Assembly: GCF_000419765.1 (NCBI RefSeq)
Contig: NZ_ATTQ01000013.1
Span: 1 to 64,000, forward strand
Direction: 5' to 3'
Length of the DNA stretch: 64,000 nucleotides
Source: Rhizobium mongolense USDA 1844
GTDB lineage: Bacteria > Pseudomonadota > Alphaproteobacteria > Rhizobiales > Rhizobiaceae
In this document: in pieces, positions 33,748-43,419 of the stretch
Numbering within the stretch: position 1 is the first letter of the stretch
Layout of the letters: every line of letters starts with the position of its first letter
Notes under the pieces: model-generated
Database searches by the model: none
What the model saw: the letters and a program-made list of their open reading frames with translations, nothing else
Told to the model about the DNA's origin: nothing
Program-made: the position numbers and the translations under genes

Positions 33748-36060
33748 ATGGACACGGAAAACGCCACGAAAAAGAAACGATACGAAAGCGCAATGGCTGC
33801 GGAAGTCCATATTCGTACCATGCTTCGTCAACACACAACAACTTTGTTCAAGCTCGCCGACGCCATTGACGGCGTGAATGAACACGGTCTTCGCCTCCTA
33901 CCTTTCCTGAAGAAGCTTGGGTTTCCAAATGAGATCATCCAGACTGTCCTTGGGCTGAGAAGCATTCCGCCTAAGCATAGGAAACTCTTTGAGAAAAACG
34001 GTATCAGTCTGCAGGCCCTTGATTTGTTCCTCAAGGCGGGAATTCAGGCCCGTGCCCAAGCACTGCGTCACCTCGAAAACCACTCGATGCTTGATGTCGC
34101 GGACATTACTTTCTTTATGAAAGATGAGGATGAGAGAAGAACCGATGGCTTTAGCACTCTTGCCGAGCAGACCTCGAAGCGGGTTCACTCGATTTTCGAA
34201 AGCAAAGCGAGAGCTAGCCGTGCTCGCATCGTCCGGAGTGCAAAGAGGCTGCTTGCCCTCATGGTCGACTACGACAAACTTCCGGCCGATAAGCAAATAA
34301 GGCGGCACGAGGAAATTACTCGCGCGGCGGGCGACGCGAAGAAGCACTTCACCGCTGTATTTAGAAATGCCGCCAAGCCGATGGAAGATTGGCTAATCAT
34401 CGGTCAAAAGGATAAATTGGAGCAGAATCTCGCAGAGGCGCACTACGCGTTAGAGGAACTCGCGTCAGGTAATTTCCGGACGGAACTTCCATCCATAGGT
34501 CCGCACCAATTTCGTTACCTGTTGCGTGGCACGGCGTATCTGCTTCCTACCTGGAAGGCTTTAGATGCCATTCGTTTCCTAGCGGGCGCCGGGATCGCAC
34601 AAGCAAAGCACAAAAAATATGGGGCTCGTCCGGTCTTAAAGCTGACGGCTATCGACCTATGTGCTGGAATCGGCGGCCAAGCGATAGGCGTCGCTTCGGC
34701 GGGCTTTATGGTCAAAGGCGTTTTCGAGAAAGATCCGATCGCATTTAAAACGCTAGACGCGAACGGGCCGTCGTGGAATGCGGTTGCACGCGACATTATA
34801 GGGGAGCGGACGCAGCTTTTCGAGGACATCGAGAGTCGACTAATCGATGCGACCGGCGAGAGGCGCGAACTTGACCTCGTGACCGGAATTTTCCTTACCA
34901 GAGAGCGGGAGGACGAATCCGGGGTACAGGACCCAAATGAGCTTTTGGACGCTGCCAAGGATGTCATCCAGCGATTCACTCCACGCGCCTTTTTTTTCGA
35001 GACCGCTAAGCACTTCATTACCGACCCCGGGCGGTTGGACCGCTTTGTCACCAGCTACGATGCCTTGGGATATGAAATTAAGGTCTTCAAACCGAATTTC
35101 CCCGATTACGGAATTCCGCAAAAAAAGGAAGACCGGCATGAGCCCGGGAGAATCTATCTCGTCGGTATAAAACAAGATTTTGCTTTGAAGCTGCGTCTGC
35201 CCGTCATCCGACGGCCCAAACATAAGTCCGTGGCGGAAATCATAGATCACGCTGCGTTTCCCTATCGAACGCGCACCTATACTTTCCGCGTCGGGCCGCA
35301 AACGGCGAAGCCGCTGTCAGATGACCAAAAGAAATATGACGCTGAGGCACTCGAACGCCTCGACGGAAAATTAGACTACGGTTCTATTGACCCGAGCCCA
35401 CTCAGAGAAACAACGGTTCCTGACCCGGCTGAAGGGTTGAACACTTATGGCAGTCGGACAGAGCCGGTTAATGAACAGCCCAAGAAACGTGGGCCGGGAC
35501 GACCAAGAAAGTGGAAATCAACAGAGCGGAAACTTGAAATCGCACAATGGATCAAAGACAGATGGAGCCGTCACGGGTTCGATGTGGAGGCCCGAAGCCT
35601 CGAAGCGCCAAAGGTGGGCGAAAAGTTGCCGCCGCTCCTACCGCTGACTCCACAAATTCTCAAAGCACTTCGCGGAATTCCCTCGCACTGGAAGCTCAAA
35701 GGCGAGCTGCATCAGCAGATTGAGCAACTCTGCGAGGCGTCGCCACCTAGCATCGCGCTTGCTCTTGCCAGGTCGATCCATGCCGCACTGACCGGCGATA
35801 TCATCGATATCAACACTCGTGGAGGCCTCACGCCCGATCTAAGGTGGTCGAGGGGTCGTGGTTCGGTTCCGCGAATTGAATACGCTGAAGATCCGGAAGG
35901 CTGGGTGGCTCAGCTTTGGAGAAGAGGCGTCCTGTCAATGAAGGTCGCGCCTCCATCGGTCGGGCAACCAGCGGCTTGCAGCACGCTGGACGATGACGAG
36001 CGGCCACAAAACTTGGACGCTTCGGCCTCGCTCCTATTTAATGGTGACGATGAACGGTAG
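33748..36060 (+). CDS. cytosine-C5 methyltransferase-like protein lacking the catalytic PCQ motif, with AT-hook
   Basis: A 770-residue protein. The N-terminal 290 residues are helical and unassigned (ALRHLENHSMLDVADITFF). Residues about 300-510 follow the C5-MTase fold: motif I IDLCAGIGGQAIG (302), an EK-DPIAFKTLDAN acceptor (motif II-III), then DLVTGIFLTRERED where GGxPCQPFS is expected, FFETAKHF instead of ENV, and YGIPQKKEDR (motif VIII). The nucleophilic Cys is therefore missing. An AT-hook (RGPGRPRKW, about 581) and basic tail follow. It is probably a DNA-binding pseudoenzyme. ATG 33748 follows AGGA at eight bases; the upstream extension is doubtful. Confidence 0.75.
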   Translation: MDTENATKKKRYESAMAAEVHIRTMLRQHTTTLFKLADAIDGVNEHGLRLLPFLKKLGFPNEIIQTVLGLRSIPPKHRKLFEKNGISLQALDLFLKAGIQARAQALRHLENHSMLDVADITFFMKDEDERRTDGFSTLAEQTSKRVHSIFESKARASRARIVRSAKRLLALMVDYDKLPADKQIRRHEEITRAAGDAKKHFTAVFRNAAKPMEDWLIIGQKDKLEQNLAEAHYALEELASGNFRTELPSIGPHQFRYLLRGTAYLLPTWKALDAIRFLAGAGIAQAKHKKYGARPVLKLTAIDLCAGIGGQAIGVASAGFMVKGVFEKDPIAFKTLDANGPSWNAVARDIIGERTQLFEDIESRLIDATGERRELDLVTGIFLTREREDESGVQDPNELLDAAKDVIQRFTPRAFFFETAKHFITDPGRLDRFVTSYDALGYEIKVFKPNFPDYGIPQKKEDRHEPGRIYLVGIKQDFALKLRLPVIRRPKHKSVAEIIDHAAFPYRTRTYTFRVGPQTAKPLSDDQKKYDAEALERLDGKLDYGSIDPSPLRETTVPDPAEGLNTYGSRTEPVNEQPKKRGPGRPRKWKSTERKLEIAQWIKDRWSRHGFDVEARSLEAPKVGEKLPPLLPLTPQILKALRGIPSHWKLKGELHQQIEQLCEASPPSIALALARSIHAALTGDIIDINTRGGLTPDLRWSRGRGSVPRIEYAEDPEGWVAQLWRRGVLSMKVAPPSVGQPAACSTLDDDERPQNLDASASLLFNGDDER

Positions 36061-36080
36061 TTTGGATCTTCATGCCTCAA

Positions 36081-36800
36081 TCAGTCCATCTTGGTACAGC
36101 TCGCGATCTCGAACTCCAGGAGATGATTGGCGATCACCTCTGCGATTTCCACATCTTCGGAGGATGGAAGGACGGCAAAAGGAACTTCGTCGAGGGCTAT
36201 CGTCGCATTCTCTCGTTCGACGTCGATTGTCCAATCATGTCCGAATGAGTCGACGAACTTCAATCTCTCGGCGTCTGCGTCTCGCGAGCATATGAATGTA
36301 ACCTTGCCCCACGCGGAGAGATGATTTCTGACCTCCTCGTAGATACCAATCATTTCCCGGTTACGAACGCGCTGTGGGTGACCGTCTTTGAAAATGACGC
36401 CGCCAGCGAGGACCTCGTTTTTGATCCGCGCAAGCGCGTCTTCTGCATCCGATCCTAATATGTGCTCCTTATTTCCGTAAGGGCCATCGAAATACTTCGC
36501 CCCGTCGTCGCCGACCGCGAAAACCTTATACCGGAAACGCATAAGGAGGCACCCTTCCCAACCAGGCCCTCTTGGATCGGCAACTAGAATCTGTACCGGG
36601 GAGGCCGCGTCGCGGTCCTTGGTCTGGAAAACAATGTGCTGATACCTATCGTTTGACGTCCAAAGTCGCGGCCGCAAGCCGAGTGATTGCAACGTGGGCC
36701 TAAGATGGTTCTTGATTTGGGATAGGCGAGTGTGCGTCGGAATTTTCAAGGCAGCGATCCGTGTTGTCGTCGGCACGGATTGTTTTCGGTCGGCTCGCAA
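36081..36800 (-). CDS. hypothetical protein convergent with pseudo-methyltransferase
   Basis: A 239-residue protein (starts with TTG at 36800; RPRLWTSNDRYQHIVFQTKD, EGCLLMRFRYKVFAVGDDG, HLLEFEIASCTKMD end). It resembles no family I recognise. It ends 20 bases from the methyltransferase-like gene on the opposite strand. The pairing suggests a possible restriction-like unit, with this protein as the effector, but no nuclease motif is visible. The start codon is uncertain because TTG is the only nearby choice in frame. Confidence 0.5.
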   Translation of the reverse strand: MRADRKQSVPTTTRIAALKIPTHTRLSQIKNHLRPTLQSLGLRPRLWTSNDRYQHIVFQTKDRDAASPVQILVADPRGPGWEGCLLMRFRYKVFAVGDDGAKYFDGPYGNKEHILGSDAEDALARIKNEVLAGGVIFKDGHPQRVRNREMIGIYEEVRNHLSAWGKVTFICSRDADAERLKFVDSFGHDWTIDVERENATIALDEVPFAVLPSSEDVEIAEVIANHLLEFEIASCTKMD

Positions 36801-37808
36801 GGGACAACGATCCGACGTGGCCGTTAACCATAATTAAGATTTAGTTAAAATTTTAGAGTTTTCGACTAGACCAATCGCGAGACGCATGGCAGCCTTTCGC
36901 CACGTTTTGCTGGATTACCTCACATGTCGCGGCTTCGAATAATAAACCTCGGTAAGAGACGCCTGTATTAGCAGCCGCCTGTCGGCAGCTCCTACGGCGC
37001 CTGTTTAAGCGATTGCTTCAGCCGATGTCGAAAGCGCCAGACATGAGAAACGCTTCCCCGTGTACTGACACAACAAGATCTCCGAGCATGGCTCTGCGCA
37101 CCGCATTACTCGGTGTCTCAGGACCGTGCCCGACCTTCTATTGTTTCACGCCAGCAGCAAGCCGCCCCCTCGCCCATTCAGGTTTCGCAACAGTATTCCA
37201 ATTGAGCGGAAATCTTAATAAAATATTCCTGCCCCCTGTGGCCAGGTGACGATTTTCGGAAATTCAACGAGACTTCATACATGCGCTCATCCGGCAGGAA
37301 ACGCTCGGGTGTGGAGGCAAGCTTGTTGAAGGTGGCACAGATGGATCAAGCAAATAGCGGCGGTGGCTCTTCCATTACGTTAAATGTCCGCGTGTGCGGC
37401 TCGTTCCCATCGTGCAACCCTCCGTCCACCGCCGTCATAACGGCTAAGCCGCGCCGGAAGTAACTCCCGACAATCATTAGGCCGAAACCCTAATTCAGGG
37501 CACCGGCGAAGCTATGCCCAAAAGGAAGGCAATCGTGACCCGCTTACTGAAATACAAAGCAGCACAGACCACACCCGGCAAACTTGCCTATGCATGTAGC
37601 AGTTCCTCGTTCGTCGCCCCCACGATGTGGGCGAACAAGACGCACGCGCCGTCTCCGCGCGTGCCTTGTTCCTTCATCGATGCGGCGAGGAAATTCAATC
37701 GACTGCGGACCTCCGAGAAGGCCCGCCGCGCCAAGGCACGAACCGACTACGCCAACGGCTATTGATCGGCGGCATCACCCAACAACCAGGTTTCAAAGGG
37801 ATACCAAA
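36801..37808. other. intergenic region, candidate left end of Tn7-like element
   Basis: About 1 kb without a convincing gene. It is AT-rich near 36835-36870. Two imperfectly similar segments (TTTTCG ... CAA ... CGAGAC, near 36860 and 37253) might be transposase-binding sites of the Tn7-like element to the right, but no clean terminal repeat was found. A short frame at 37514-37765 with basic codons is not supported. Confidence 0.35.
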
Positions 37809-38198
37809 ATGAAGTCACCTGAAAAAATCATCGCAGCCACATCCCAAGCACACTTAGAGGAGTCTAGGATGAAGACGAACGATCCAGATCTGGAGGCCGC
37901 GATTGCTGAATCTGTGATGGCTACGGCGCTGATGGGGCGGCTGCTCCGTTTCAATTCCATCAGCGCGTCTATCATGATCGGGTACGTGCTTTCGTATGCT
38001 GATCCGCGTCGCCCCGGCATTTTCTGTCTGTATCGCGCCTATTCCGCCGAAATCGCACGCCGAAACGAAGTTCGCGATCAGCCGGAGCTGCCGATCTTGA
38101 GTCTGTACATGTTCCGCTCCTGCATTGAGAGGCTGGATCCGGAGTTCGTCTTTGCCGCCCGATACGGTCGCCAGGCGGTCAGTCGCCGCACCGCGTAA
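37809..38198 (+). CDS. small protein upstream of tnsA, accessory
   Basis: A 129-residue protein of unknown family (RMKTNDPDLEAAIAESVMAT; SISASIMIGYVLSYADPRRPG; ends FAARYGRQAVSRRTA). It is first in the apparent transposition operon and followed 45 bases later by another unknown gene. The start ATG 37809 is set by the coherent sequence after it; the longer frame upstream looks non-coding. It may be a target-selection or regulatory protein. Confidence 0.5.
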   Translation: MKSPEKIIAATSQAHLEESRMKTNDPDLEAAIAESVMATALMGRLLRFNSISASIMIGYVLSYADPRRPGIFCLYRAYSAEIARRNEVRDQPELPILSLYMFRSCIERLDPEFVFAARYGRQAVSRRTA

Positions 38199-38243
38199 GG
38201 ATAGGCCCAAATCTCGAACAACTCCATTAGAAGCAAGAAGGAC

Positions 38244-38993
38244 ATGTCTATGCATAGCAGCTTGCCCCACAAGAATCATTCCGACTTTGATGCGATCCGC
38301 CCTCTTCGCCCCGTGCCCAAATGTGCGGGCGTGGTCGGGGTCGACCCTGCCGAGTGGGGGCCGCGTGGTGTTGACCACCAACATTGGGCCTATGCTCTTA
38401 TTCTCCAGGATTGCATTGCGTATTTTGACGCCAACGGGAAGGAGGAACTGTCGGACGACCCATCCTCCGCAGAACGGCTTCGAGCATGCTGGAACGAAAT
38501 CCAGACGCGGAAAAATTCTGCGCGGCAACAGTGGGCAACGCGGTTCTATTTCCGCCCGATCTCCGTACCCGAATTCCATGACTATCGGAAGCGGTATCGT
38601 GCCTGCGGCAATCATCTTTTGGCGCTAGTGCCACAGCACCAGTGGCAAAAGCCCGCTGATGATTGGGACGACCACGTCTTTGCAATCACGCTGATACAAT
38701 CGATTGAGCTTCCGCATCCAAAAGCCAAGCGCGGGCAGCAGTCTTTCGCTTTCGCAGCGGATTACATCGCACGGTCTTCCAACCTCAAGGACCTGAAGCC
38801 GTCGGAGGTTTATCGCGGATACAAGGTCGCTGTGGCGGCTGAAAATCAACGCCGTGAAGAGCGCGGACTTCTGCCTCTCACAACTTTCGATCGTCGCTTG
38901 GTTGAACGCATTCCGGCCTGGTTTCCGCAGCTTGTCGCTAGCTTGACGCCTGACGGTCATAAGCCTGCAACACAAGAGACCTGCCATGGCTAA
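38244..38993 (+). CDS. hypothetical protein upstream of tnsA
   Basis: A 249-residue protein (MSMHSSLPHKNHSDFDAIRP; LHRRW-type basic patches; DWDDHVFAITLIQSIELPHP; SEVYRGYKVAVAAENQRREE). No domain recognised. The last codons are near the next gene at 39115 with a 121-base gap. Position within the operon suggests a role with the transposition proteins, possibly target recognition, but nothing shows this directly. Confidence 0.6.
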   Translation: MSMHSSLPHKNHSDFDAIRPLRPVPKCAGVVGVDPAEWGPRGVDHQHWAYALILQDCIAYFDANGKEELSDDPSSAERLRACWNEIQTRKNSARQQWATRFYFRPISVPEFHDYRKRYRACGNHLLALVPQHQWQKPADDWDDHVFAITLIQSIELPHPKAKRGQQSFAFAADYIARSSNLKDLKPSEVYRGYKVAVAAENQRREERGLLPLTTFDRRLVERIPAWFPQLVASLTPDGHKPATQETCHG

Positions 38994-39114
38994 AGGGACC
39001 TGTTTGAGCCGCCACCCACCGTAGGCTGAGCCTCCTCCTTTTTAGCAAAATACCCAGCGCGGACGCACGGCGTCCGTGAACGGGCTCCCCTTTTCCCTTT
39101 TTTCGGAGAAAGTC

Positions 39115-39879
39115 ATGCGTCCCCAACATCTCACCAACGACTACCTGATCCGGCTGCGCTACGGCGAAACCCTTAGCTTTGCTATTCCATCCTCACCAAC
39201 CTACGGCATCCCGACGAAGCCTCTCGACTACCGAGTGCCGCTGCCGTTCGAAGGCAAGCGCGAACCATCGATCAAGTCCCCCTTCAACTACCGTGGCACG
39301 ATGGTCGGCATCAATGACAATCGTATTATGCCGTTCGAAAGCAAAGTCGAGCGCAACGCCGAGATCATCTTCCAGACCGATCCACGGATCGCGCGGATTA
39401 AACCGCAACCGCTTGTAATTAAGTACACTGCGGCAGACGGCAAAGAGAAGAAGCACATTGTCGATTTCTTGCTTCACAAGGTGGATGGCAGCCGTGCCCT
39501 CGTCGCGGCGAAGCCGACGCTCTTGCTCGTTCGGACCGGACTCGTCGATCTGCTTTTGCGACTTTGGGATCAGGGTCGCCTTACCGGCATCGCTGACTCC
39601 CTGAGTTTTGTCACTGAGAAGTACGCGTCCGACGAGGCGGCCTACAACGCAAGCGAGATCATCAAGGCCCGCCGCCTGCGCAACGAGGCCGAGTACGACA
39701 TCGCGCTCAACATTCTGAAGAACGTCCGTGGACCAGTCCGTTTCTGCGCACTTCTTGCGGGCGCGGAACCTCCGGCTCACCGCCGAACTGCCCTCTGGAA
39801 CCTCATCGACGAAAAGCGCCTGCGGCCCGTGAAGGCCGGTCGCATCGAAGATCACTCGCTCATGACTGTCACGCTCTAA
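39115..39879 (+). CDS. tnsA: TnsA-like endonuclease of a Tn7-like element
   Basis: A 254-residue protein with the TnsA nuclease pattern: MPFESKVERNAEIIFQ (Glu), then IKPQPLVIKYTAADGK, KHIVDFLLHKVDGSR (Asp) and ALVAAKPT (Lys, where many TnsA proteins have E/QVK). It makes the 5' strand cut that, with TnsB, excises the element cut-and-paste. A C-terminal wing of about 100 residues (ASEIIKARRLRNEAEYDIA) contacts TnsC in the family. ATG 39115 follows TCGGAGAAAG; the earlier ATG at 39076 lacks support. Seventeen bases separate it from tnsB. Confidence 0.75.
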   Translation: MRPQHLTNDYLIRLRYGETLSFAIPSSPTYGIPTKPLDYRVPLPFEGKREPSIKSPFNYRGTMVGINDNRIMPFESKVERNAEIIFQTDPRIARIKPQPLVIKYTAADGKEKKHIVDFLLHKVDGSRALVAAKPTLLLVRTGLVDLLLRLWDQGRLTGIADSLSFVTEKYASDEAAYNASEIIKARRLRNEAEYDIALNILKNVRGPVRFCALLAGAEPPAHRRTALWNLIDEKRLRPVKAGRIEDHSLMTVTL

Positions 39880-39896
39880 CGAAGGAGAACAGAGCA

Positions 39897-42140
39897 ATGA
39901 ACGTTCACAATCCACTCTCGCTTGCGAAGAACCGCTCGACGGCACCCATGTACTGGCTTGGGGATGCGAAATCCGTGACCATGGACCATGTGAAATATAA
40001 GGTGGTGAAACAGGACGCGTACAATACGCATCTTCGAAACCTCGACGGCGTGATCCAAGAATTTTCTCACGCCTACATCTATATCAAGCATCTTGAGAAT
40101 AAGTTTTCCGTCGACCGCGACGAAGCCCAGCCGTCGAGTCTCAGTTTCGGAAAAAACCTCGTTGACCTGGATCCCAATAAGGCTCAGCGGGCTCTCGCTC
40201 TCGCCGACTCCCTCAACCTCTTTATGGATATGCAGAGGGCGGGAAAAAAGCATCCGCTTCTCGCTGACCTTGGTTGGAACAGAAAGGTAACGCTCGGCCG
40301 TGACTGCCTTAAGGTCTTGTTACCGATCATTTACAACGCGGTCGAGAAAAAGTGGAAGCCGACCAGTGGAACGACCACGTTCACCCTCTACAAATTCCCG
40401 AAAGAACGGCAATTCAAACGGCTGCACGATCTTTACGTCGCGGGCAACTGCGATCCGAGAGTCCTGGTCAGCAGAAAAAATGGGCCGGGATCGCATGCGA
40501 CGAACGCGCACCCCGCCGATCTTGAAAATTGGGTGAAACACGCGCGGCTTTACGCTGATAAAAAGCGACCGTCCATGCGGGCTTGCTTCGGCGAGCTTGG
40601 AAAGACCGTTGAGCGTCTGAACGAGGAGCTGCCCGAAGGTGCGCGGAGGTACAAGAAGCCCTCGCGAAACACGTTCGAAGCACTGATCAAAGGAATGGGC
40701 GAATTCTTCCTTCATGCCGCACGGTACGGTGAAGATGCTGCCACGAAGAAGTTCGCGCCAGTACGTGAAGGCCTGACCGTATTCGCCCCCGGTCAAAGGG
40801 TCGAAATGGACGAATGGAAAATCGACCTCTTTACGCTTCTCGCGATGACCAGCGCGTGGAAGCTGTTTACTACGGAAGAGCGGAAGGCGCTGAAGAAAAT
40901 TCGGCTTTGGGTCACTGTCGCGATTGATGTCGCGACGCGTTGCATTCTCGCCCTCCGCTTTAGCACACGCGCACCATCCGCTCATTCATCGCTGGCTGCG
41001 CTGGAAATGGTTGTCACAAGCAAGGAGCACATCGCGGAAGTAGCGGGTGCCGAAAGCCGGTGGATCCATTCCCTTATCCCTCAGGAAATCGTCACCGATG
41101 CGGGCGCAGCATTCATCGATGCGAGCTTCCGGGCGGCGGTCGCGACCCTGGGATGCATTCATACCATTCCTCCGGCGGGCATGGCATCGGCACGCGGCAC
41201 AATCGAGTCGGTCTTCCGTACATTCGGACAGCGCTACCTGCATTACTTCGAGGGACGGACATTCTCCAGTCCGGAAGATCGCGGCGACTACGACGCGGAA
41301 GCGCGGGTTGTTTTGAACGTCGATGAGCTGTGCCGAGCGCTGACCCGGGCTATCGTGGATATCTATCATCACGAGCCACACGGTGGTCTCGGCGGAGAAA
41401 CGCCCGCTAACGCCTGGTTGCGCCTATCTCGCGAGCACGCAATGATCCCCCCCTTGGACCAGCGGCAGCGTCGAAGGATTTTCGGCACCGTTATCTCCCG
41501 CACGATTTCCGCTCGCGGCATCCGCTTCCTGAACATCCACTATCAATCGCCCGCACTCCCAAGGCTGTGGGCAGAGAGAGCGGCGATCCCCAATTCACCC
41601 ACGCCGTCAGTCGATATCCGTGTTGATCGGTTCAACATTCGGACGATTTCCTACCACGATGGATTTGATTGGGTGGACCTCGATACGGAGTTGAACCTGC
41701 CTGACAATATCAGCGTGTGGGAATGGACCGGAGCTTTGGATGCTGTCGCCAAAACGCACCGGAAGAACGCCAAAATCAACCTCTCCACTCTCGTTAAGGC
41801 GGTGAACGACCTCCGCAAATCAGGCGAAGCCGCAGCTGCGCGAGCGGAACTCGGCACCGATATCATCAGTGCGGCGGCCTATCGAAAGGTCGAGATGAGC
41901 CGCTACGGTTATGACATCACGGACGACATTCTCGAACAGAAGCAGTTGCTCTCGGCGTTGGCGATTTCCCATGATCCGCTCACGACGAGTATCGAGGAAT
42001 ACCGCTTCCTCGCGCTCAACACGGAAGAACACGACGAATACTTCAAGCGGTCAGAGCTGGAGTATCCGGCGTTCGAGGCACGCCAGGACGAGGCTGAACG
42101 CCCCGGCGATAGCGAGTTCGTCATCGACTTCGGCGAATAA
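39897..42140 (+). CDS. tnsB: TnsB-like DDE transposase
   Basis: A 747-residue Mu/TnsB-type recombinase. The core has VEMDEWKIDLF (Asp305), LWVTVAIDVATRCILAL, EIVTDAGAAF (Asp401) and ARGTIESVF (Glu437), giving a D-D-35-E spacing as in TnsB. The Mu-transposase C-terminal domain follows (FNIRTISYHDGFDWVDL, about 580). An N-terminal DNA-binding part of about 270 residues precedes the core. It binds transposon ends and joins them to target. It follows tnsA after 17 bases with GAAGGAGAA as ribosome site. Confidence 0.88.
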   Translation: MNVHNPLSLAKNRSTAPMYWLGDAKSVTMDHVKYKVVKQDAYNTHLRNLDGVIQEFSHAYIYIKHLENKFSVDRDEAQPSSLSFGKNLVDLDPNKAQRALALADSLNLFMDMQRAGKKHPLLADLGWNRKVTLGRDCLKVLLPIIYNAVEKKWKPTSGTTTFTLYKFPKERQFKRLHDLYVAGNCDPRVLVSRKNGPGSHATNAHPADLENWVKHARLYADKKRPSMRACFGELGKTVERLNEELPEGARRYKKPSRNTFEALIKGMGEFFLHAARYGEDAATKKFAPVREGLTVFAPGQRVEMDEWKIDLFTLLAMTSAWKLFTTEERKALKKIRLWVTVAIDVATRCILALRFSTRAPSAHSSLAALEMVVTSKEHIAEVAGAESRWIHSLIPQEIVTDAGAAFIDASFRAAVATLGCIHTIPPAGMASARGTIESVFRTFGQRYLHYFEGRTFSSPEDRGDYDAEARVVLNVDELCRALTRAIVDIYHHEPHGGLGGETPANAWLRLSREHAMIPPLDQRQRRRIFGTVISRTISARGIRFLNIHYQSPALPRLWAERAAIPNSPTPSVDIRVDRFNIRTISYHDGFDWVDLDTELNLPDNISVWEWTGALDAVAKTHRKNAKINLSTLVKAVNDLRKSGEAAAARAELGTDIISAAAYRKVEMSRYGYDITDDILEQKQLLSALAISHDPLTTSIEEYRFLALNTEEHDEYFKRSELEYPAFEARQDEAERPGDSEFVIDFGE

Positions 42141-42222
42141 TCACAAGCATCCCTGTCAGTCCGTTCGGCACTTCGCCGAGCGGACTTTCACGTTCAGATT
42201 CGTTGAAAATATGGAGATTAAT

Positions 42223-43419
42223 ATGTCTGAAGCAGACAACGGAACCGTCACGCCCTCGGGTGACACAGGGACCTGGTCAGTCCCCATGGCCGCCCCTGAA
42301 CTTCCAACGAACGAGTTTGCGTATGATCCGGCATTCTTAGAGGAAGCCGGAGTGGTCTACTCCATCATTTCGCCCGAGCGACAACTGCAGGTCAAACGCC
42401 TGGGCAAGCAGAATTTTGAGTATGTCACTTCGTCCCGCGATCGGAGGCTTTCGAAAGCGGTCGACAAACTCTGTAACAATACGGCCGCCGCTCTGTTCGG
42501 AGGATCCGAAAAGCGTCGCGCACTCTTTGTCATCGGTGAAAGCGACAGCGGGAAATCGCGTGCCCTGACAAATCTCGTTGGCAAGCGGCCAGAGTTCCAA
42601 CCAAGAAACACGCCCAATGGTCTGCGCAAATCCTTCGTATTTTTTGAGGCCCCCAAGCCTCTTACGATCAAGGGTTTTGCGAGCAAGGCCTTGGCAGCAT
42701 GCGGCTACCCGGTAACGAACCAGCGCCTCACGGAACAAGAGTTGTTCGAACTCTTGAAAAATCAGATCCGCGAAAAGCGCGTCATCTTTATGTGGATCGA
42801 CGAGATGCAGCATGTCCTCAGGGGCAATACGACCACGGAAGTGCAGAATGTTTCAGACATCATCAAAAGCCTCCTGCAGATTCCAGGTTGGCCCTTGCAC
42901 ATGATCTTGTCGGGCGTGCCAACTCTTGCACAGTTCCTTGTGCCAGAGGACGGTGACCGCCAGCTTCGCAATCGTAGCTATCTGGTGCATCTCAACAAGA
43001 TCACTGACACCAACGCCGAAATGATGCTTAAGCTCCAAGAGCACATCATGAAAGAGGCGAACATTAAGGTTGGCGAAACCGACAACCCGGAGTTCATTTC
43101 TCGGCTGATTCACAGTTGTAATGGCGCCTTCGGAACGATGATCAAGCGGATGCAGGCGGCGGCTGAGGAAGCCATCTTGGAGCGCCAACTGGCTGGCAAT
43201 TACAGCGATAGTCGTGATCAAAACGAGCCTATCTGCGTCGGTTTGCGCCATTACGCGGCAGTCTACGAGCTAGAAACAGGCGCTCTGAATGAGGAAAACA
43301 TCTTCGTGCAGACAAAATGGGGCAAGCTTAGCCCTTTGGCAGCGCTCGACGACATTCTCGACAGCATTCCACGGGTCGAAAAGCGGCCGAGACAAAAAAA
43401 GACGAAAGGGGGCGAGTGA
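42223..43419 (+). CDS. tniB: TniB/TnsC-like AAA+ ATPase
   Basis: A 398-residue protein with Walker A GESDSGKS (105-112) and Walker B VIFMWIDEMQH, then the TniB-type MILSGVPTLAQFLVPEDGD region and a helical C-terminus (QRLHRQ-like IHSCNGAFGTMIKRMQAAAE). It passes the target signal from TniQ to TnsA/B. ATG 42223 has GGAG six bases upstream (42213-42216); the longer frame starting in tnsB is a shadow. Its stop overlaps the tniQ start by one base (TGATG). Confidence 0.87.
   Translation: MSEADNGTVTPSGDTGTWSVPMAAPELPTNEFAYDPAFLEEAGVVYSIISPERQLQVKRLGKQNFEYVTSSRDRRLSKAVDKLCNNTAAALFGGSEKRRALFVIGESDSGKSRALTNLVGKRPEFQPRNTPNGLRKSFVFFEAPKPLTIKGFASKALAACGYPVTNQRLTEQELFELLKNQIREKRVIFMWIDEMQHVLRGNTTTEVQNVSDIIKSLLQIPGWPLHMILSGVPTLAQFLVPEDGDRQLRNRSYLVHLNKITDTNAEMMLKLQEHIMKEANIKVGETDNPEFISRLIHSCNGAFGTMIKRMQAAAEEAILERQLAGNYSDSRDQNEPICVGLRHYAAVYELETGALNEENIFVQTKWGKLSPLAALDDILDSIPRVEKRPRQKKTKGGE

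Noticed and set aside
33748..36060. Active DNA methyltransferase of a restriction system
   Set aside because: The essential Pro-Cys motif is absent, so activity is not supported.
36860..37280. Clean Tn7-type end repeats
   Set aside because: Only two weakly similar segments were seen; not enough to call transposon ends.
37514..37765. 83-residue basic frame in the transposon left region
   Set aside because: No ribosome site or family; overlaps alternative frames; kept only as part of the intergenic entry.
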